Below, piece by piece: positions 1-5,886 of a stretch of DNA of 46,456 nt. Under the pieces are notes generated by a model, which was given only the letters and a program-made list of their open reading frames with translations, was not told the DNA's origin and made no database searches. Position 1 is the stretch's first letter; every line of letters starts with the position of its first letter. The stretch comes from Candidatus Merdivicinus intestinigallinarum. Its GTDB lineage: Bacteria; Bacillota; Clostridia; Oscillospirales; Ruminococcaceae. The position numbers and the translations under genes are program-made. The DNA lies in contig DVOW01000025.1 in the NCBI GenBank assembly GCA_018713335.1, positions 1-46,456 of the forward strand, given 5' to 3'.

Positions 1-573
1 AGGACGATTCATACTACCGGAAGTTTTGCTATTCTTTGAAATGCTCATAATATCTTCTGTAGCTTCGCTATTTAATAAAGCCTTTTCCTTTTGTACTGCT
101 TCGTCTATAGTTTCTCCTAAAGTATTAACAATAGAGGTTACAACGCCTTCAATTGCGCTTCGGATAGCTAAAAAAACGCCTTCTTCTATATAAATGGAAT
201 TATCATCGTCACCGTATACAATAATAGCACTGTTTGCATGTTGACCTTGCACAGATATTTTTCGTGGTTCTCCATATAGTGTTTTTAAAATGATTTCAAG
301 GGCTTCCGATATTCTTTGCCCTTTAATAAAATCAGAATACATTTGCTGAGCAGCATCAATAGACGAATTGTCATCTATTGAAAGTCCTAAAAAATAACTT
401 GTTGAAACTTCTAATGCTTTAGAAATTTTGGATATAGTTTCAAACTTTGGATTTCTTAAACCGTTTTCATATTGCCCTATCATAGATCCTGATACACCGA
501 TTAGTTTTCCTAATTGTGCTTGTGTCAATTTTTTGGCTTTTCTGGCTTCTTGTATTTTATTACCAACAGACAT
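1..573 (-). CDS. XRE-family (CI-like) repressor of a mobile element, 3' end outside window
   Basis: The reading frame starts at ATG 573 after GGAAGTGATAA and stays open to the window edge (191 codons, no stop), so the C-terminus is missing. Residues about 5-60 form a Cro/CI-type helix-turn-helix (KLTQAQLGKLIGVSGSMIGQYENG followed by NPKFETISKISKALEV is the usual pattern, residues 14-53). The rest (about 60-191) is acidic and matches no domain I can name; it probably serves oligomerisation or inducer sensing. It is divergent from the Cro-like gene at 719 and its own promoter carries a palindrome in the spacer, which suggests autorepression. By position it is the master (Stl/CI-like) repressor of the element; that role is inferred. 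Confidence 0.85.
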   Translation of the reverse strand, partial: MSVGNKIQEARKAKKLTQAQLGKLIGVSGSMIGQYENGLRNPKFETISKISKALEVSTSYFLGLSIDDNSSIDAAQQMYSDFIKGQRISEALEIILKTLYGEPRKISVQGQHANSAIIVYGDDDNSIYIEEGVFLAIRSAIEGVVTSIVNTLGETIDEAVQKEKALLNSEATEDIMSISKNSKTSGSMNRP

Positions 574-596
574 ATTTATCACTTCCTTTCAAAAGT

Positions 597-625
597 ATTC
601 TACCGCATTTAGCGGAAAAATTCAA
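597..625 (-). promoter_or_regulatory. Promoter of the CI-like repressor
   Basis: On the minus strand TTGAAT (625-620) and TAGAAT (602-597) are separated by exactly 17 bp, and the spacer holds the palindrome CCGCTAAATGCGG. It drives the repressor starting at 573. Confidence 0.65.
603..615. promoter_or_regulatory. Operator palindrome O1
   Basis: CCGC-ATTTA-GCGG is a perfect 4+4 palindrome sitting inside the -35/-10 spacer of the repressor promoter. Its 9-nt right part ATTTAGCGG recurs at 699-707. A protein bound here would block the repressor's own transcription. Confidence 0.55.
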
Positions 626-646
626 GCAAAAGATAAAGAAAAATCC

Positions 647-675
647 TTGACATTAGCAAAGGCTTATGATATACT
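647..675 (+). promoter_or_regulatory. Promoter of the Cro-like/xis/primase operon
   Basis: TTGACA (647-652), 17-bp spacer, TATACT (670-675): a near-consensus sigma-A promoter facing the genes from 719 on. ATTAGCAAA (652-660) overlaps the -35 end and its inverted copy TTTGCTAAT lies at 692-700, so the -10 is bracketed by an inverted repeat. Confidence 0.75.
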
Positions 676-691
676 TGTGATAAATCAAGCA

Positions 692-707
692 TTTGCTAAT
701 TTAGCGG
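692..707. promoter_or_regulatory. Operator O2 just downstream of the rightward promoter
   Basis: GCTAA-T-TTAGC (695-705) is a palindrome and ATTTAGCGG (699-707) repeats part of O1. It lies at about +15 to +25 of the rightward promoter, where a bound repressor would block transcription. Confidence 0.5.
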
Positions 708-718
708 GGGGTGAAAAT

Positions 719-922
719 ATGAGAATTGACCGAATCAAACTGATTTCCGAAATGGCACGGCGAGATTTGACAGTTTTAAAACTGGCTGAATTATCCGGTG
801 TATCCAGAATGACAATCACATCTGTACGCACTGGAAAGACTTGCAGCGAAAGCACAGCAAAAAAGCTGGCGGCAGGGCTGGGTGTGGACCCGTCCGAACT
901 GATTGCAAAGGAAGGTGAATAA
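719..922 (+). CDS. Small Cro-like HTH regulator
   Basis: The start chosen is ATG 719, preceded by GCGGGGGGTGAAAAT; an open frame reaching back to 428 crosses the divergent repressor gene and is not credible. The 67-residue product is nearly all helix-turn-helix (LTVLKLAELSGVSRMTITSV, then a second conserved stretch ending in LGVDPSELI), as in Cro/C1-type proteins. It is the first gene of the rightward operon and opposes the CI-like repressor, so it likely acts as the antirepressor/Cro side of the switch (SaPI Str-like position). Role by context only. Confidence 0.8.
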   Translation: MRIDRIKLISEMARRDLTVLKLAELSGVSRMTITSVRTGKTCSESTAKKLAAGLGVDPSELIAKEGE

Positions 923-923
923 T

Positions 924-1166
924 GTGGCGCGTATGCGGACGATTTACGAGGCTTTCGAGTATTTGAAGGCACAGGACCCGGAAACAGCCATGACCCGCTA
1001 TTATCTGCGGCAGCTGGTTATAAACGGGACGATTCCGGCGGTAATGGCTGGCAGGAAATATCTGCTGAACCTGGACAAACTGGAAGAATACCTCTCCAAT
1101 CCCCCGGAACGGGAACAGGCCCCTAGCGGGTACGGGACCATTCGGAAGGTACCGGAAAGGGGCTGA
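924..1166 (+). CDS. Excisionase-like DNA-binding protein
   Basis: GTG 924 sits 5 nt after AAGGAAGGTG and one base beyond the preceding stop, which decides the start (80 residues); an in-frame ATG at 933 is possible. The protein has the pattern of excisionase/MerR-type winged helix domains: an N-terminal helix (IYEAFEYLK), then YYLRQLVINGTIPAVMAGRK with the turn and wing, then YLLNLDKLEEYL. Such proteins bend DNA at attachment sites and help the integrase excise the element; some also regulate transcription. Position directly before the primase matches the xis slot in PICI-type islands. Confidence 0.7.
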   Translation: MARMRTIYEAFEYLKAQDPETAMTRYYLRQLVINGTIPAVMAGRKYLLNLDKLEEYLSNPPEREQAPSGYGTIRKVPERG

Positions 1167-1172
1167 CAGCGA

Positions 1173-3077
1173 TTGACCTTTGAAGAATTTTGCAGCCACT
1201 TACAGGGAATAGAAGGCAAAGGCAAGCAAAGAACCGCCCTTTGCCCCGCCCATGGGGACAAGCATCAGAGCCTTTCCGTGTCGGAGGGAGAGGACGGAAG
1301 AATTTTAGTCAAGTGCCACTATGGATGCAGTACCAAGGATATTGTTTCCGCTATGGGGCTAACCTTGCAGGATCTTTTCCCGACGCCGGAAAAGAAGCCG
1401 GCGAAAAAGCCGGAACGAAAGATTGTGGCAACGTATAATTACACTGACATAGACGGGAATTTCCTCAACCAGAAAACCCGCTGGCAGACCCCAGACGGCA
1501 AGACCTTTACATGGAGCCATAAAGAAGGGGGCCAATGGAGGAAAGGCCATAAGGGGCTGCCTGTTCTCTATAATCTCCCCGCGACAAAGCGGGATTTTCT
1601 GTACATCGTCGAAGGAGAAAAGGATGTGGAAACCTTAAAGGCTCAAAATTTCCCCGCCGTAAGCGGCGCGCACGGGGCCGGAAAAGGGAAATGGCTTCCC
1701 CAGTACACCGAAGCCCTAAAGGGCAAAGAAGTGGCAATCATCCAGGACAATGACGAAAACGGCAAGGCTTTTGCGCTGGAAACTGCCCAGGCATTGACCG
1801 GGAAAGCCAAGTCGGTGAAGCTGCTGGATTTGTCCCGCGTCTGGCCTGAGATTCCGGAAAAAGGCGATGTTTCGGATATGCTGGAAGCAATGGGGCAGAT
1901 AGAAGGGCTGCGGGCACTGCTGAAGCTGACGAATGACACGCCGGAATTTATACCGGATGTTTTTGGACGGGCAGAATACACCCAACAACCGCCAGAAAAA
2001 AGGCTGGAATCCATTTCCGCCGCCGAGCTTCAAAAAATGCCGCTTCCGCCTGTCCAGTTCATTATAAACGGCCTTCTTCCTGTTGGGCTGGGGCTTCTGG
2101 TATCTCCGCCAAAGTACGGGAAAAGCTGGATGGTGCTGGATATGGGTTTATCTGTCACGACCGGCGCGCATTTTTTAGGACGCTCTACCAATCCCGGCGG
2201 CTGCTTGTATCTGGCCTTAGAGGACAGCTTGAACCGCTTGAAAGACCGGATGGAAAAGGTTTTAAAGGGTGCGGCGGCTCCCGTAGGATTTGAATATGCT
2301 GTCAAATGCCTTGACCTGTCCCACGGGCTCCTGGAACAGCTTGACAACTATTTGCAGGAAAAACCGGATACTCGCCTGATTATCATTGACACTTTGCAGA
2401 AGATCAGAGGGGCAGGCGGGAGAGAAAACGCCTATAACGCCGATTACCGGGAAATGGGGCTTCTAAAAGCCTTTGCAGACCAGCATAAAATCTGCATCCT
2501 GCTTGTGCACCATCTTCGCAAAATGGCGGACGACGGAGATCCATTCAACCGAATTTCCGGCACTGCCGCGATTTTTGGCGCGGCGGATGTTGCAATGGTT
2601 CTTTCCCGTGAAAAGCGGGAGGATACCCAGACCAAACTTTCCTACCAGGGCCGGGATATTGAGGGCGGCGATCAGATTCTGGAATTTGACAAGGAAGCAT
2701 TCCGGTGGAAACTGCTGGGGGATGAAAGCTGGCTGGCGGAAGAACGGGCGCGGGCAGCCTATCAAAATAACCCCATCGTGCAGACCATCAAGAAGCTGCT
2801 GAAACAGCATCCGGAAGGATGGAGTGGAACTTCTTCGGAATTGCTGGACGCTGGAAAGGTGCTGATTTCCGTCTATCTTGCGAACAGTCCCCGTGACCTC
2901 ACCAGCAAACTGGCTCCGCTGGACAAGCCGTTGTTTGATTATGACAAGATTGTCCATACAAGAGGAAGCCGAGGAACCGGCGGTGGAAAGCATCGGTTTT
3001 ACTATGCGTTAACGGATAAATATGAACAAACTGTATTTCCTCCTATTATAGGAATTTACCGTTTATACCGTTTATAA
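1173..3077 (+). CDS. Primase-helicase (pri-rep type): CHC2-like zinc finger, TOPRIM, RecA-like ATPase
   Basis: Replication protein of the mobile element, 634 residues from TTG 1173. Residues 24-52 form a CHC2-like zinc finger (C24, H27, C48, C52). Residues about 140-235 are a TOPRIM fold with EGEKD at 147-151 and DND at 192-194. Residues about 295-480 are a RecA/AAA_25-like ATPase with Walker A PPKYGKSW (312-319), Walker B LIIID (402-406) and a VHHLRK motif (445-450). This combines primer synthesis with helicase loading or unwinding, as in P4-alpha and SaPI pri-rep proteins. The last ten residues (ending IYRLYRL) are encoded by the first repeats of the downstream iteron array, so gene and origin overlap. 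The start is uncertain; no better ATG is seen nearby. Confidence 0.85.
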   Translation: MTFEEFCSHLQGIEGKGKQRTALCPAHGDKHQSLSVSEGEDGRILVKCHYGCSTKDIVSAMGLTLQDLFPTPEKKPAKKPERKIVATYNYTDIDGNFLNQKTRWQTPDGKTFTWSHKEGGQWRKGHKGLPVLYNLPATKRDFLYIVEGEKDVETLKAQNFPAVSGAHGAGKGKWLPQYTEALKGKEVAIIQDNDENGKAFALETAQALTGKAKSVKLLDLSRVWPEIPEKGDVSDMLEAMGQIEGLRALLKLTNDTPEFIPDVFGRAEYTQQPPEKRLESISAAELQKMPLPPVQFIINGLLPVGLGLLVSPPKYGKSWMVLDMGLSVTTGAHFLGRSTNPGGCLYLALEDSLNRLKDRMEKVLKGAAAPVGFEYAVKCLDLSHGLLEQLDNYLQEKPDTRLIIIDTLQKIRGAGGRENAYNADYREMGLLKAFADQHKICILLVHHLRKMADDGDPFNRISGTAAIFGAADVAMVLSREKREDTQTKLSYQGRDIEGGDQILEFDKEAFRWKLLGDESWLAEERARAAYQNNPIVQTIKKLLKQHPEGWSGTSSELLDAGKVLISVYLANSPRDLTSKLAPLDKPLFDYDKIVHTRGSRGTGGGKHRFYYALTDKYEQTVFPPIIGIYRLYRL

Positions 3078-3180
3078 TCGTTCATACCGTTGGTAACCGT
3101 TCATACCGTTCACATCGTTTATAACCGTTTACACCGTTTATATAATAAACGGAGTGAACGGTGGCAAACGGTTGAAACGG
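3059..3180. repeat. Iteron array, probable replication origin
   Basis: Nine direct copies of (C/T)CGTT(T/C)AYA-like units begin at 3059, 3068, 3078, 3087, 3097, 3106, 3115, 3125 and 3134, i.e. 9-10 bp apart. The last is the left arm of the perfect palindrome CCGTTTAT-ATA-ATAAACGG (3134-3152). After it the same unit continues inverted, ending at 3161, 3171 and 3180 (GTGAACGG, GCAAACGG, TGAAACGG). Two sets of iterons around an AT-rich centre directly after a pri-rep gene is the known plan of SaPI origins. Function is inferred; the repeat itself is read directly. Confidence 0.75.
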
Positions 3181-3217
3181 TGTTTTATACATAGGAAAAT
3201 TAAAAGGAATGAAGCGA

Positions 3218-3571
3218 ATGAAAAAAGTCAAACTGACGAATCTGCACTGGGAACCGGTATATATTGTACCACGCCAAGACGGGTTGCCGCGGCGCGGTTG
3301 GTATCTTGCCGACGATATTGGGTGTGGATTTGACCTTTATCGCGGCGGATGTGAGTACATAGCCTATGAAGATATAGGCACCTTGTACGATGTATTTGTG
3401 CTTGATGCCTTTAAACTTAAAGCCCTAAAGGAGGAAATCGCAATGGAAGAACTGAAAAAACAGATCATTGACATGGTGAACGGCCTGGACAATGAACGGT
3501 GGACGAATCTGATTTACTATTATGTGAAGCACCTGACCGCCCACGCGAAAGGAGGTGAGAAGCAGGAATGA
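3218..3571 (+). CDS. Hypothetical small protein of the mobile element
   Basis: ATG 3218 is favoured because AAGG (3204-3207) lies 10 nt upstream; ATG 3209 would sit on top of it. The product has 117 residues and matches nothing I can name. The N-terminal half is mixed beta with aromatic residues; the C-terminal 42 residues are helical. A perfect AAAGGAGG (3427-3434) eight bases before the in-frame ATG 3443 suggests that the C-terminal 42 residues (MEELKKQIIDMV onward) may also be made separately, a size typical of short phage-type proteins. It overlaps the next gene by ATGA at 3568. Confidence 0.6.
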   Translation: MKKVKLTNLHWEPVYIVPRQDGLPRRGWYLADDIGCGFDLYRGGCEYIAYEDIGTLYDVFVLDAFKLKALKEEIAMEELKKQIIDMVNGLDNERWTNLIYYYVKHLTAHAKGGEKQE

Positions 3572-3777
3572 AGCGTGAACATGAAGGAAAAAAGATCTGT
3601 CCGCTGCTGTCCTTGGTAGCATCCAGCCAACTGGATTCTCCGGCCTATTGCATTGGTGAGCAGTGCGCCTGGTACTGTACGGGGTATTCTGGAAATAGCG
3701 GGCAGTGCGCTATGAGGATGATAAGCGAATCTATTTACAGCATCGACAGACAAGGTCTGCAAATTTATCACGACTAA
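3568..3777 (+). CDS. Cysteine-rich small protein
   Basis: Translationally coupled to the gene before it (ATGA overlap, ribosome site GGAGGTGAG). The 69-residue product carries five cysteines: C11 in the start of CPLLSL, then C28, C33, C37 and C47. The C..C...C spacing around ECAWYC resembles small proteins common in clostridial prophages and integrative elements, probably metal-binding. No function is assigned. Its place in the chain of small genes after the origin suggests an accessory or interference role. Confidence 0.6.
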   Translation: MKREHEGKKICPLLSLVASSQLDSPAYCIGEQCAWYCTGYSGNSGQCAMRMISESIYSIDRQGLQIYHD

Positions 3778-3795
3778 AGAAAGGAAGTATAGACT

Positions 3796-3993
3796 ATGTT
3801 CTACATCAAAGACAATCACGACAATTTTATCGGGTTTACCGGCGAAGTTTACGCCCAGTGCCCGGAATGCGGGAAACTGCACCTGATTGATGATATTGTA
3901 GAGATCATCCAGGAAAGCCCGGATTTCAGCTTTTACGGTACACGTATCTACTGCGAAGAATGCAGTGAAGCCTACCGGAAAGTTTTCGACTGA
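3796..3993 (+). CDS. Zinc-ribbon small protein
   Basis: 65 residues with two CxxC knuckles, CPEC near residue 22-25 and CEEC near 53-56, the spacing of a zinc ribbon. It starts at ATG 3796 with AAAGGAAG about 10 nt upstream, 18 bp after the preceding stop. Small zinc ribbons of this kind occur in phages and mobile elements and usually bind nucleic acid or protein. No more specific assignment is supported. Confidence 0.65.
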   Translation: MFYIKDNHDNFIGFTGEVYAQCPECGKLHLIDDIVEIIQESPDFSFYGTRIYCEECSEAYRKVFD

Positions 3994-4081
3994 AAAGAAA
4001 AGGCATCCGACTGCGGCAACAGTTCGGACGCCAACCTCAAAACACACTTTTAGTCTACCACGAAAGGACGGAAAAAGCAAG

Positions 4082-4324
4082 GTGGAATATTTAGACCCCC
4101 TTTTTCGCAAAGAACTGCGAAAAGCATACATAGAAGGAAAAACGGGAAAGCCCTGTTCAATCTATCCCCAACTGGCAGAACAGGCCAGTCCGGAAGAAAT
4201 CAAGCGGGCCGCCGATGCGTTACCTATAGGCCCTAATCTTAGTCGATTGGTGAAAAAGTCAGCAAATGCATTGTGTTGGGCTTATATGAAGGTGTGGCAG
4301 ATTGGAAGGAGGCATAAGTGGTGA
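4082..4324 (+). CDS. Hypothetical protein of the mobile element
   Basis: 80 residues if begun at GTG 4082; the frame is open back to an ATG at 3965, but that part overlaps the zinc-ribbon gene and looks non-coding. A ribosome site AAAGGA (4063-4068) lies 13 nt before the GTG, so the start is not certain. The product is basic and helical (LFRKELRKAYIEGK, SPEEIKRAADALP), with no motif I recognise. It overlaps the next small gene at 4321-4324. Confidence 0.5.
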   Translation: MEYLDPLFRKELRKAYIEGKTGKPCSIYPQLAEQASPEEIKRAADALPIGPNLSRLVKKSANALCWAYMKVWQIGRRHKW

Positions 4325-4458
4325 ATCAATACTCTAATATTTACAAGCTGGCTGCCTTTATCGGTACTCTACCTGATAAACAGAAGCTGGAAAAACAATT
4401 GATGGAATACATAGCAAACTCCCCCAAAATAAGCGAACAGCCCCGCAAAACGGCATAA
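4321..4458 (+). CDS. Very small hypothetical protein (45 aa)
   Basis: GTG 4321 lies 8 nt after a perfect AGGAGG (4307-4312) and overlaps the stop of the gene before it, which is good evidence for translation of this short frame (NQYSNIYKLAAFIGTLPDK, then a KQLMEYI helix). It ends just before a terminator, so it closes the rightward operon. Function unknown. Confidence 0.55.
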   Translation: MNQYSNIYKLAAFIGTLPDKQKLEKQLMEYIANSPKISEQPRKTA

Positions 4459-4474
4459 AAACAGCACTTATCTT

Positions 4475-4506
4475 CCCCGTTATCCCAATGATAGCGGGGA
4501 TTTTTC
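4475..4506 (+). terminator. Rho-independent terminator closing the small-gene operon
   Basis: CCCCGTTATC / GATAGCGGGG stem with loop CCAAT, followed by ATTTTTC. Confidence 0.8.
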
Positions 4507-4533
4507 ACATTTAATCCCAAGATTTCCAAGCCC

Positions 4534-4713
4534 CTAATAGGAATGGTGTTTTTCCGGATCCGGGTCGTTCTCATAGCTTTCCACCATACGCTCGCAGAAA
4601 GCGTCGTCCGCTTCCTCATCGGCAGTGATTCCCTGGACATAGGCCAGAACATAGCCCATTTTATAATCCGGCACGCTGTCCAGCAGGGCGATCACCTTTT
4701 CACGGTTACTCAT
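4534..4713 (-). CDS. Small acidic protein paired with an RHH regulator
   Basis: ATG 4713 is chosen because AGGAGG (4727-4722 on the minus strand) is 8 nt upstream; a GTG at 4722 would lie on the ribosome site. 59 residues, strongly acidic at the C-terminus (ADEEADDAF, ENDPDPEK). It overlaps the end of the RHH gene by 8 bp and so is co-transcribed and coupled. Similar short proteins (the YVLAYVQGITADEE-type motif) are frequent in clostridial mobile elements. A toxin-antitoxin role is possible because of the pairing with a ribbon-helix-helix protein, but no toxin fold is visible. Confidence 0.65.
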   Translation of the reverse strand: MSNREKVIALLDSVPDYKMGYVLAYVQGITADEEADDAFCERMVESYENDPDPEKHHSY

Positions 4714-4906
4714 TCGGCTCACCTCCTGTATCGTCGTGTTTCATGGCCTCTTCTATGGCGCGGTTAATAAAGCCGTTCAAAGATTCTCCACAGGATTCAG
4801 CATAGGCTCTGATTACGTCCTTCTGCCCCTTTTTTACCTGTAATGCGATTCGATCATAGGCTTTTGCGGCATATTTATTGCTGGCCCTTGTTTGTGCTTT
4901 GGCCAT
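4706..4906 (-). CDS. Ribbon-helix-helix (Arc/CopG-like) DNA-binding protein
   Basis: 66 residues with the RHH pattern: a short strand (YDRIALQVKKGQ), helix 1 (KDVIRAYAESCG) and helix 2 (SLNGFINRAIEEAM). Ribosome site AGGAGGTGTT before ATG 4906. RHH proteins bind DNA as dimers and commonly repress their own promoter or act as antitoxins. Three direct repeats upstream, two of them overlapping promoter elements on both strands, are the likely operators. First gene of a two-gene minus-strand operon. Confidence 0.75.
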   Translation of the reverse strand: MAKAQTRASNKYAAKAYDRIALQVKKGQKDVIRAYAESCGESLNGFINRAIEEAMKHDDTGGEPNE

Positions 4907-4952
4907 TTAGAACACCTCCTGTCAAAAGGGCTTATTCTTCCAGTATGGCTAT

Positions 4953-4981
4953 ATTATATCACAATATCTATAAGTGTACAA
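4953..4981 (-). promoter_or_regulatory. Promoter of the RHH operon
   Basis: Minus strand TTGTAC (4981-4976), 17 bp, TATAAT (4958-4953). The -35 lies inside the first operator repeat (4968-4982). Confidence 0.7.
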
Positions 4982-5047
4982 GTATAATAATCAATAAATA
5001 TACGTGTGCATGATTGTTGATATTGCTAATTGATATACGTGTGCAAG
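4968..5047. repeat. Three operator-like direct repeats between divergent promoters
   Basis: CTATAAGTGTACAAG (4968-4982), ATATACGTGTGCATG (4998-5012) and ATATACGTGTGCAAG (5033-5047) share ATA-GTGT-CA-G, with steps of 30 and 35 bp (about three helical turns). The first overlaps the minus-strand -35, the third the plus-strand -35/spacer. Most likely binding sites of the RHH protein encoded next door. Confidence 0.6.
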
Positions 5048-5058
5048 TATTATATAAT
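5030..5058 (+). promoter_or_regulatory. Rightward promoter of the second operon
   Basis: TTGATA (5030-5035), 17 bp, TATAAT (5053-5058). The third operator repeat (5033-5047) overlaps its -35 and spacer. Confidence 0.7.
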
Positions 5059-5105
5059 AAAGACAGTCAAGGGAGAGAGGCCAGAACGAAAGGATGTGGC
5101 CGACA

Positions 5106-5213
5106 ATGAAGTTCAGGGAATGGCAGAAACTCACGAGAGATCAAAAGAAACGGGCTTTTGAAGATCACAAAGCCAAAAATAAAAAGAAAGCGGCTACCTG
5201 CGCCAACAAGTAA
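5106..5213 (+). CDS. Very small basic protein (35 aa)
   Basis: ATG 5106 opens a 35-residue frame, rich in lysine (KFREWQKLTRDQKKR at the start, KAKNKKKAA near the end), about 50 bp after the promoter at 5030-5058. An in-frame ATG at 5094 overlaps the AAAGGA ribosome site, so 5106 is preferred although spacing is long (12 nt). Charged short proteins like this are typical of phage and satellite early regions. Function unknown. Confidence 0.45.
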   Translation: MKFREWQKLTRDQKKRAFEDHKAKNKKKAATCANK

Positions 5214-5300
5214 CCGCCGATAGGAATAAAGCCAAGATTCAAGCCTCTCCCTTGACCCCTATTATACCACATCAGACAGAAAAAGAAAAGGGGTAATTTT

Positions 5301-5570
5301 ATGAGCACTATGGAAATGAAAAAGAAAATCGAGGAACTCAAGAGCCTGCAAGCTCTGATTGAAGAGGCCGAAGCAGAGGCCGAGGCTATCCGGGACGAGA
5401 TCAAAGCCACGCTGGGCGACCAAGAGGAAATGCGGGTGGACTGCTATAAAGTGACCTGGAAGCGGGTAAAATCCCATCGGCTGGACAGCAAGAGCCTCAA
5501 GGCAGAACTGCCGGAAATCGCCGCCCGCTATACCGTTGAGAGCGAAACCAGACGGTTTATTGTGGCATAA
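5301..5570 (+). CDS. Phage-type small protein with N-terminal coiled coil
   Basis: 89 residues from ATG 5301 (AAAAGGGG 10 nt upstream). Residues 5-38 form a long charged helix (IEELKSLQALIEEAEAEAE), the rest a small beta-rich domain with YKVTWKRV and a terminal YTVESETRRFIVA. The latter pattern recurs in small proteins encoded beside phage recombination nucleases (YqaJ/Gam neighbourhoods) in Clostridia; I rely on memory for that likeness. No nuclease gene is next to it here. Confidence 0.6.
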   Translation: MSTMEMKKKIEELKSLQALIEEAEAEAEAIRDEIKATLGDQEEMRVDCYKVTWKRVKSHRLDSKSLKAELPEIAARYTVESETRRFIVA

Positions 5571-5886
5571 TTCATTAGGCATGCAGCAGCCCAGGGGGTA
5601 TAAGCGGGAAAAAATCACCCTATGCCGGAAAACCGCACGGCTAGTTTTCCTTGCAGGAAATTCTAAATAAAAATTTTGGCAGTTATGATTCCTCGCCTTT
5701 TGCGGCGGGGAATTTTTATGCCTCAAAATATGGGAACCACAGCGCATATTTTACTATATGTATTTTTATGATATAATATAACTAAATCATTGATCTCTAT
5801 ATCTTCGTACTAGGGAAAACTTGTGTTTTTACAACGTAAACAAAGAGCGAACAGAGAGAATTACAATAGTTTGGGGGCTGTCTACA
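5571..5886. other. Gene-free stretch with hairpins, a terminator and a likely promoter
   Basis: It holds two nested inverted repeats, GGAAAAC/GTTTTCC (5627-5633 and 5644-5650) and TTTCC/GGAAA (5646-5660), the terminator at 5688-5716, and an AT-rich promoter region with TATAAT at 5772-5777 and a weak -35 TTTTAC (5749-5754), leading to the sigma-factor gene. The transcript from there would have a leader of roughly 100 nt. I see no coding sequence in it. Confidence 0.5.
5688..5716 (+). terminator. Terminator after the coiled-coil small protein
   Basis: ATTCCTCGCC / GGCGGGGAAT stem with loop TTTTGC followed by TTTTT. Confidence 0.75.

Noticed and set aside
428-718. A longer start for the Cro-like gene, giving 164 residues
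   Set aside because: It runs backwards across the divergent repressor gene and the operator region; ATG 719 has a good ribosome site and gives a complete HTH protein.
3057-3180. CRISPR array
   Set aside because: Units are only 9-10 bp apart with no unique spacers and turn into an inverted set; this is an iteron array.
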